This document shows, piece by piece, positions 1 through 4,913 of a stretch of 6,111 nt of DNA (the first letter of the stretch is position 1; each line of letters starts with the position of its first letter). Both the position numbers and the translations under genes were made by a program. The DNA comes from an uncultured bacterium. Its GTDB lineage: Bacteria > Planctomycetota > Uabimicrobiia > Uabimicrobiales > JABWCH01. Where the stretch lies: positions 1 to 6,111 of the forward strand of contig CALKWO010000155.1 of assembly GCA_938003875.1 (NCBI GenBank), in the 5' to 3' direction. The notes below the pieces were generated by a model. The model was not told the DNA's origin. It saw only the letters and a list, made by a program, of their open reading frames with translations, and made no database searches.

Positions 1-22
1 GGCGTTGGGCTTTTGAGCAGAC

Positions 23-184
23 ATGACTTTTTCGGCGCAACCCTGCGGCTACAATGTGTTGCAAGACAAAATTTTAAAGCTTAACACGTATGATGTCTAC
101 GTCTACGATTTATATTACCAGATGGATCAAGATAGTTTAAATCATTGCCTGGTTCGCTCCATTGAAGCACTCTTTCAGGAATAA
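23..184 (+). CDS. Possible C-terminal fragment of an unrecognised protein (53 codons)
   Basis: From ATG 23 the frame reads 53 codons to TAA 182-184. The second half looks protein-like, with alternating aromatic and acidic residues (YDVYVYDLYYQMDQDS) and an amphipathic end (CLVRSIEALFQE) typical of a C-terminal helix. The same frame carries TGA at 14-16, so any longer upstream gene would need a frameshift, or the piece starts at ATG 23, which has no convincing Shine-Dalgarno. It could be the decayed 3' end of a gene lying left of the window. I do not recognise the family. Its codon use is unremarkable. It runs in the same direction as the big STAND gene but is separated from it by almost 400 bases, so an operon is unlikely. 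Confidence 0.35.
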   Translation: MTFSAQPCGYNVLQDKILKLNTYDVYVYDLYYQMDQDSLNHCLVRSIEALFQE

Positions 185-394
185 AAAAAGAGCAAACAAG
201 ATACTGGATTTGCTTTGAAAAAGACAAAGACAAGTTCTCTTTTGGTGCTTTGCGACACTGTTTTCATTCCTTCCAGGATGCTTCACCTCCGCTTTTGAAC
301 CATACAAATATCTAAAATTTTTACACTTTTCTTCTCGGTGTTTCTATGTATTACTAATCTGCAAATTTTTGTTGTTTTGTAAAGAAAATTTTTT

Positions 395-403
395 TTATCC
401 ACA
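395..403 (+). promoter_or_regulatory. Single consensus DnaA-box sequence
   Basis: TTATCCACA matches the classical 9-bp DnaA box exactly and sits in the most AT-rich part of the window. It also forms the left part of the dyad TTATC-CACA-GATAA (395-408). No second box is visible nearby and no dnaA, dnaN or other replication gene is present, so an origin is not supported. It could be a chance match or a lone DnaA-binding site. Confidence 0.25.
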
Positions 404-508
404 GATAAGCATTATGTTTTTTAAAATTTTTTTGGTTTTCTTTTGAAAGATTTGCTAAATTATGAAGAGACATAAATACCCTTTCTTTAAAATTAATTTT
501 GAAATTGG

Positions 509-525
509 ACAAGATAGAGTCTTGT
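509..525. promoter_or_regulatory. Dyad upstream of the STAND gene (operator or leader hairpin)
   Basis: ACAAGA (509-514) and TCTTGT (520-525) are perfect 6-bp inverted arms around a 5-base spacer, ending about 52 bases before the proposed ATG. The position suits a repressor operator or a small hairpin in the 5' leader. No other copy is seen, and a match of this length can arise by chance in AT-rich DNA. Confidence 0.3.
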
Positions 526-567
526 TTACGTTAGATTTTTCTTTCAGAAATTTTTTATAAAAAGCTT

Positions 568-571
568 GGGA
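568..571 (+). promoter_or_regulatory. Weak Shine-Dalgarno for the STAND gene
   Basis: GGGA lies 6 bases before ATG 578 and 9 before ATG 581. It is the only purine-rich word near either start, and it favours the ATG pair over TTG 566, which has only the AT-rich run TTTTTTATAAAAAGC in front of it. Confidence 0.35.
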
Positions 572-577
572 CTATCT

Positions 578-3500
578 ATGATGCATATATGGAAAACTTT
601 AAAAGTATTTGTAAGCTCTACATTTAAAGATTTGGAAAAGGAAAGGGATCGCCTTGCGGGGATTTTTCAGAAAATTCAAGAAAGGATATTTTCCCAGCGT
701 CTCCATTTGATTCCTTATGATCTGCGATGGAAAGAGCAAAGCGATAAAGATTTAGTTCATTGGTGCCTGAAGATGGTGCGTGAAGTAGACTATTTTATTG
801 GGATCATCGGGTATCGCTATGGATGGAGACCTTTGCATTGCGAATCAGGAGAAGAGAATACACAGAGATATTCTATTACCGAAATGGAAATCCAGCAGGC
901 ATTGCAAACTATTCCCAAAGAAAGGCGTTTTTTTTGCTTTGGGGATATGAGCCAATATTCGGGCGAGCAATTGGGAACAGAAAGCCAGGAAGATTTGCAA
1001 TCTTTGGATATTCTCAAAAAAAGGCTGGAAAAGCAAGGGGAGAAAGTTTTTTGGTATCATGATTCTTCGGAAGCATTGGATTTGATTTATACTCAGCTAT
1101 CCCAAAGTATCCATAGCGACTATCCTGAAGGCAAAAAAGCAGAACTGGAATCCTATCAGAAAAAAGATGCCATTCGTGAAATTATCTTGGAGAAGTGCAA
1201 GGGATTTGTAGGGAGAGGGAAGTATCTGGAAGACCTCTATCGCTTTGCCAGGGAGCAAAGCTATCCAAATCTGCTGGTTGTACATGCTGTTGCTGGCACA
1301 GGAAAATCAGCACTTTTGGCTCAATTCTACCAAAGCTGGATTCATCAGGAATCTCAGATTCCGACTATAGTCCACTATATGAGTATGGCAGGCGATAACC
1401 GTTCTTTGCGTGGAATTTTGCAAAGCATAGCCGAGCAGCTTCAGGATCAGGGGCTTTTTCGTGAAAAGATGGAAATTTTGCCAGAGAAACTTCTATTGCA
1501 GCTACGGGTTTTTTTACAAGCCAGAAAAAAGCCTTTATTGCTATTGATAGATGGCTTAGACGAAAGCGATGAGGAAGCTCAAAGGCTAAGCTGGTTGCCT
1601 TCTTCTCTGCCAGCTTGTGTTCGTGTGGTTCTGTCCACTCGGCCTGTGGATGTTTGGCAGAAGATTTGCCAAAATCCCGATTCTCTGCCTCTGGAACTTC
1701 CTCCCCTGGAAAACGAGGAAATCCAAGAAATCATCCAGGTCTATCTGAAGCAAAACCATATTGTACTTAGCAAAGAAGATCAGCTTTTTTTGGCTCAGAG
1801 GGCAGCAGGAAATCCTTTGTTTCTTAAAGTGGCATTGGATGAAACAATACAAGGCGGTGTTGCTATCGGTCAGATGGCAACTACTGTGGATGCTTTATTT
1901 CATCAAATTTTGCGGCGTTTATGCAAGTCTATGGGAGAAAAGATCATTTATGGCTATCTTGGCCTTATTGCCGCTAGCCAACATGGCTTGACAGAAGCAG
2001 AGCTTCATGAAATCATCCAGAAAGACTATCCATCTAGCGCGACAGAAGACTTTTTTATCCTTGTATCCAAAGCCTTAGCCAATTTCATTGTATGCAGAGA
2101 AAAAACCTTGCACTTCTTTCACCCTGAATTCGAGCGTTCTGTTAAAATGCTTCTGGGAAAAGGCGATATGAGATGCTATCATCGCAGGCTATCGTCCTAT
2201 TTTGAAAAGACCTGGCAGCACTACGAAAGATCGCTTCTCGAACTGCCATATCAATTGCAATCCGCAGAACTCTACTCTGATCTACTGAAGCTGCTCTGCA
2301 ACATTGCTTTTATGGAAAAAAAAGCAACTTCAGGAATGCTGATGGAGCTAAGGCAGGATTTCCATTACGCTCTGGAAGCCACTGCTGTTCCTTTGCCTTA
2401 TAACCTGTCTATAGAAATCGCTCCTGAGGTATATGCCTGCAAAGATTTGCTCCAACTGGTTGCCAGAATGCTGGATTTTGATTTCAATTTCCTTCTGCGT
2501 CATCCTCAATGCCTCTTTCAGTCCTTCTGGAATCAAGGATACTGGCACGATTCTCCAGAAACAGCGCATCATTATCAGGAAGAAAATTCCGAAAATCTCC
2601 CCTGGAATCGCTCTGGTATAAAATTATATAAAATGGTAGAATTCTGGAAAGATTCTCGCCAAAAAACGCCATGGATACAAAGCTTGCGACCTTTGCCAGA
2701 AAGGCTGGATTCTCCACTTATCAGGATTTTCCGAGGTCATGAAGACTTTGCAACAGCAGTCTGCTTTACTCCTGACGACAGGCAACTTGTATCAGGAGGA
2801 TATGATAAAAACCTTCGCGTATGGGATGTTGCGACAGGGGAGTGTACTGGGATATTTTCAGGACACGAAGACTATATTTCGTGCCTGGATGTAAGCTTTG
2901 ATGGGCGATTTGCAGCTTCTGGATCAGGCGATGGTAGCATACGGATATGGGATATTCAAAAAGGAATTTGCCTGAGTGTTCTGGAAGGCCACGACAAAGC
3001 CATTGCCTCTTTGCGATTTACACCCGATGGGCAAAAGATTATTTCCGCAGGTAAAGACAAAAAAATCCATATCTGGAGCTGCCAGACATGGAAACCAACA
3101 GGATTCTTGAATGGACATGAGAACCTGGTGAATAGCGTTGCAGTATCTCATGATGGCAAATATCTTGTCTCAGGGGCATGGGACAATACCGTGCGTTTAT
3201 GGGATATGGAAAGCCAAAAGTGCCTTTGGATATCGTCTGCCCATTCAGAGCATGTACGATGTGTTGCTATAAGCCCAGATGGCTCGAAAATAGCCTCAGG
3301 AAGCGATGATCGAAGTGCCAGAATATGGAATTTACAAGGTGAATGCCTTGCTATACTACCTCATGACAGCATTGTTTTTAGCATTTTATTTTCTCATGAT
3401 GGAAAAAAAATCGTTACAGGAGACTATGGCGTTCTTTCTGTATGGAATCTCGAAACATTCCAATGCGAAATGGCAGTTCGAGGACACGAAAGCTCCATTT

Positions 3501-4465
3501 TCTGCCTATCCATGAGCCAGGACAACCATCGCGTTGTTTCGTGTTCCAGCGATAAAACCATCCGTATATGGGACATTCGATCTAAAGGATATATTCTACA
3601 TCTGGCATCTCATAGTAAAATCATCAACAGCTTTAATCTTTCAGAAAATGCACAAAGGGCTATCACTGCATCACGAGATAACACCCTCATGCTTTGGGAT
3701 ACAAGAACAGGAAAACGCATCATAATATTCCATGGACATGAGCAACATGCCCGATCCGCATGCTTTAGTGCAAATGGTTCAAGAATTGTTTCAGTAGCCG
3801 ACGACAAAATAGTAAAAATTTGGGATACCCAAAGCGGGCAGTGTATCCAACAGCTATCAGGCCATGAAAAAAATGTTACCAGCGTTTTTGCAACCGAAGA
3901 TGGACAATGGATTGCATCAGGTGACAGAGCTGGAGTCATTCGTCTTTGGGATAGCGTATCAGGTAAATGTATCTTGCAACTCCAGGGGCATAAAGAAGAT
4001 GTGCGTAGTCTCTACATAAGCAAAAACAGAACAAAAATCATCTCAGGCGGAGAAGATCGAACTGTAAGAATCTGGGATATACCACAAGGCAAATGTCTCT
4101 CTGTTTTGACAGGGCATAAAGAAGGAATCACAGGCGTAGCAATCAGCCAGAATGAAAAAACAGCCTATTCTACCTCCAGGGATGGAGAAATTAGAAACTG
4201 GAATATAGAAACTGGAGAAGTCCAGATTGTATCTGGGACTGCAAATCTTATACAAATGCTATACGATTCTCCCTATATTGCTATAGCTCAGGATTGGGAA
4301 ACTGTTGTATTAGAACGCACTACATCACAGCCATGCCTTTTCTTCCCTTCCAGCCTGAGACAGGTTCATCTCCATCCCACAGGGATTATGGGAGGCTATG
4401 CAGGTATTCATACATACATCCTTCGATTGAAAGAAGAGAATGGCATCGGTTCAAAAAACGACTAA
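578..4465 (+). CDS. STAND NTPase: DUF4062 - NACHT - WD40 (NLR-like, predicted defence protein)
   Basis: A 1295-residue signal-transduction NTPase, predicted cytoplasmic (no signal peptide or membrane segment seen). Residues ~5-110 are a DUF4062 domain: FVSSTF (11-16) followed by DLEKER, DYFIGIIGYRYGW (71-83), and SITEME with E102 and E104. NACHT core: FVGR (210-213), Walker A AVAGTGKS (237-244), Walker B LLLLIDGLDES with D325, D328 and E329, sensor STRP (353-356), GNPLFL (411-416), then a winged-helix-like part. Residues ~417-716 are a helical linker with ELPYQL (555-560). WD40 blades start at 720 and repeat every 42 residues to about 1219; two degenerate blades reach 1286. By family knowledge, NACHT proteins oligomerise on ligand binding and WD40 repeats sense. 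That the DUF4062 domain is the effector, and that the role is anti-phage, is inference. ATG 578 (or 581) is preferred to TTG 566 because of GGGA at 568-571; the frame is closed upstream by TAG 515-517. No frameshift or missing NTPase motif is seen. Confidence 0.93.
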   Translation: MMHIWKTLKVFVSSTFKDLEKERDRLAGIFQKIQERIFSQRLHLIPYDLRWKEQSDKDLVHWCLKMVREVDYFIGIIGYRYGWRPLHCESGEENTQRYSITEMEIQQALQTIPKERRFFCFGDMSQYSGEQLGTESQEDLQSLDILKKRLEKQGEKVFWYHDSSEALDLIYTQLSQSIHSDYPEGKKAELESYQKKDAIREIILEKCKGFVGRGKYLEDLYRFAREQSYPNLLVVHAVAGTGKSALLAQFYQSWIHQESQIPTIVHYMSMAGDNRSLRGILQSIAEQLQDQGLFREKMEILPEKLLLQLRVFLQARKKPLLLLIDGLDESDEEAQRLSWLPSSLPACVRVVLSTRPVDVWQKICQNPDSLPLELPPLENEEIQEIIQVYLKQNHIVLSKEDQLFLAQRAAGNPLFLKVALDETIQGGVAIGQMATTVDALFHQILRRLCKSMGEKIIYGYLGLIAASQHGLTEAELHEIIQKDYPSSATEDFFILVSKALANFIVCREKTLHFFHPEFERSVKMLLGKGDMRCYHRRLSSYFEKTWQHYERSLLELPYQLQSAELYSDLLKLLCNIAFMEKKATSGMLMELRQDFHYALEATAVPLPYNLSIEIAPEVYACKDLLQLVARMLDFDFNFLLRHPQCLFQSFWNQGYWHDSPETAHHYQEENSENLPWNRSGIKLYKMVEFWKDSRQKTPWIQSLRPLPERLDSPLIRIFRGHEDFATAVCFTPDDRQLVSGGYDKNLRVWDVATGECTGIFSGHEDYISCLDVSFDGRFAASGSGDGSIRIWDIQKGICLSVLEGHDKAIASLRFTPDGQKIISAGKDKKIHIWSCQTWKPTGFLNGHENLVNSVAVSHDGKYLVSGAWDNTVRLWDMESQKCLWISSAHSEHVRCVAISPDGSKIASGSDDRSARIWNLQGECLAILPHDSIVFSILFSHDGKKIVTGDYGVLSVWNLETFQCEMAVRGHESSIFCLSMSQDNHRVVSCSSDKTIRIWDIRSKGYILHLASHSKIINSFNLSENAQRAITASRDNTLMLWDTRTGKRIIIFHGHEQHARSACFSANGSRIVSVADDKIVKIWDTQSGQCIQQLSGHEKNVTSVFATEDGQWIASGDRAGVIRLWDSVSGKCILQLQGHKEDVRSLYISKNRTKIISGGEDRTVRIWDIPQGKCLSVLTGHKEGITGVAISQNEKTAYSTSRDGEIRNWNIETGEVQIVSGTANLIQMLYDSPYIAIAQDWETVVLERTTSQPCLFFPSSLRQVHLHPTGIMGGYAGIHTYILRLKEENGIGSKND
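2735..4435 (+). repeat. WD40 repeat array, 126-nt period, 14 blades
   Basis: Twelve clear WD40 units begin with GH or a variant (GH, AH, PH, SH) and end in a WD-like pair (RVWD, RIWD, RLWD, RIWN, NWN). In protein numbering from ATG 578 they start at 720, 762, 804, 846, 888, 928, 969, 1011, 1053, 1095, 1137 and 1179. Spacing is 42 residues except for 40 and 41 around the fifth and sixth units. Two weak units (about 1220-1257 and 1258-1286) lack the GH and WD signatures. Fourteen units would build two seven-bladed propellers. The units are clearly diverged from each other in both DNA and protein, so this is an old array, not a recent amplification. Confidence 0.85.
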
Positions 4466-4518
4466 AAACCAATAAAGATGATGATTATAAAAAGCAATCT
4501 CTAATAGTGGAAAAATGA

Positions 4519-4534
4519 TTTACTCCAGAGTAAA
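4519..4534. other. Perfect dyad TTTACTC-CA-GAGTAAA
   Basis: Seven-base perfect inverted arms with a 2-base centre lie between the STAND stop and the transposase fragment. Read on the minus strand, the stem is followed after three bases by TTTTT, so it could act as a weak terminator for leftward transcription. No T run follows on the plus strand. It could also lie within the left end of the IS630 element or be a protein-binding site. The sequence does not decide between these. Confidence 0.3.
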
Positions 4535-4555
4535 ATTAAGAAAAACAGTAAAAAC

Positions 4556-4562
4556 AGAGGAG
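4556..4562 (+). promoter_or_regulatory. Strong Shine-Dalgarno AGAGGAG
   Basis: AGAGGAG ends 7 bases before ATG 4570. It is the best ribosome binding site in the window and fixes the transposase start, showing that the 5' end of that gene is intact although the rest is gone. Confidence 0.75.
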
Positions 4563-4569
4563 AAAATCA

Positions 4570-4764
4570 ATGAGCGATTGTAACATTAAACTTTCACCAA
4601 AACAAATAAAACATCTAAAACGAATTTATACAACAGAGTCTGGACGGACAGCCAGAAGAGCGCACATTGTCCTGTTGAAAAGTAAAGGATATACATTGGG
4701 GATGTTTTCCAAACCGCCTGTCCCCCATATTCCCAATTGTATTTTTTCATATTCAGGATGTTGA
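4570..4764 (+). pseudogene. IS630-family transposase, N-terminal 44 codons only
   Basis: Residues 1-44 look like the N-terminal helix-turn-helix region of IS630/Tc1-mariner-type transposases: LSPKQIKHLKRI, then TARRAHIVLLKSKGYTLG, which in complete members continues into the recognition helix. Full-length proteins of this family are usually above 300 residues and carry a DDE catalytic domain; none of that remains. From about codon 45 (4702 onwards) the frame reads antisense TOPRIM-gene sequence until TGA 4762-4764, so the last 20 residues are not transposase. The start is supported by AGAGGAG at 4556-4562. Transposition by this copy is impossible, although a short DNA-binding peptide could still be made. 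Confidence 0.7.
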
Positions 4765-4913
4765 TACCAGTTTAGTATTTGGTTATGCTTTGTTATATTA
4801 AATCGTATCGTGGATTTTGAATCTTTTAAAAATTTCCAGCCGAATTTTTTGCACAAAAAGTAGCTTAGAAGAATCGCATCTGTTATTCCTTCACATAAAA
4901 TCATTCTATGCAT
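4626..4913 (-). pseudogene. Truncated TOPRIM-type nuclease (OLD/PARIS-like partner), cut by IS630 remnant
   Basis: Residues 1-71 resemble the N-terminus of TOPRIM nucleases that pair with ABC ATPases (DUF3226- or DUF4435-like; I cannot separate these by eye). MILCEGITDAILLSYFL (residues 4-20) gives the catalytic EGxxD motif with E8 and D12, and IWGTGGLENI (62-71) is the following glycine turn. The later DxD metal-binding motif and the rest of the protein are absent. From about residue 72 the frame reads antisense IS630 transposase to TAA 4626-4628, making a chimeric 95-residue product. Its ATG shares one base with the ATPase stop (TGATG), and GGAG lies 8 bases before it, which indicates translational coupling. 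Without the metal site, nuclease activity is very unlikely. Confidence 0.7.

Larger units (their letters stand above)
185..577. other. AT-rich intergenic region, no convincing gene
   Basis: This stretch has no gene I can support. It is very AT-rich, especially 310-470, with long T runs. It holds a consensus DnaA-box 9-mer (395-403) inside a 5-bp inverted repeat, and a 6-bp-arm dyad at 509-525. A 32-codon frame at 462-560 has no ribosome binding site and no recognisable content. The promoter of the downstream STAND gene should lie here, but no -35/-10 pair with normal spacing stands out. TATAAA at 556-561 is a good -10 word but too close to the start codon unless the message is nearly leaderless. 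No strong terminator is visible after the fragment ending at 184. Confidence 0.6.
4519..4701 (+). mobile_element. IS630-family insertion sequence remnant (left end only)
   Basis: The element is recognised from the transposase N-terminus inside it. The right boundary, near 4698-4704, is where transposase-like sequence stops and TOPRIM-gene sequence begins. The left boundary is not defined: the IS end must lie between the STAND stop (4465) and the ribosome binding site (4556), and the dyad at 4519 is only a guess for it. No second terminal repeat and no TA target duplication, as expected for an intact IS630 copy, can be seen, which fits a deletion that removed most of the element. Confidence 0.5.

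Noticed and set aside
14..16. TGA read as a recoded codon so that the first frame continues to the left edge
   Set aside because: TGG encodes Trp throughout and TGA ends the ATPase gene at a precise coupled overlap, so the standard code applies.
186..243. Possible terminator stems (AGCAAA/TTTGCT and AAAAGAG/CTCTTTT) after the first fragment
   Set aside because: Arms are short and A/T-dominated, loops are 12 and 44 bases, and no T run follows the first stem directly.
462..560. 32-codon frame just upstream of the STAND gene, a possible leader peptide
   Set aside because: No Shine-Dalgarno at a proper distance, no repeated regulatory codons, and Phe/Lys-rich content expected from AT-rich DNA.
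566..577. TTG 566 as the STAND start
   Set aside because: It has no Shine-Dalgarno in front and adds only four residues; the tandem ATGs at 578 and 581 have GGGA at usable spacing and lie directly before the DUF4062 domain.
928..935. T8 tract, with A8 tracts at 2316-2323 and 3403-3410, as phase-variation sites
   Set aside because: Runs of eight are ordinary in AT-rich coding DNA, the frame is intact through all of them, and there is no comparison of strains to show variation.
817..1398. Several 60-80 codon frames on both strands under the DUF4062 and NACHT regions
   Set aside because: They overlap a strongly supported coding frame and show no independent motif or start signal.
3610..3939. 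109-codon open frame on the minus strand inside the WD40 region
   Set aside because: It is antisense to well-formed WD40 blades, has no ribosome binding site or recognisable motif, and its Cys/Ser-rich composition is typical of antisense WD40 sequence.
2735..4234. Regular 126-nt period as a CRISPR-like or tandem DNA repeat
   Set aside because: The period is the 42-residue WD40 blade; units are diverged at DNA level and there are no identical repeats with unique spacers.
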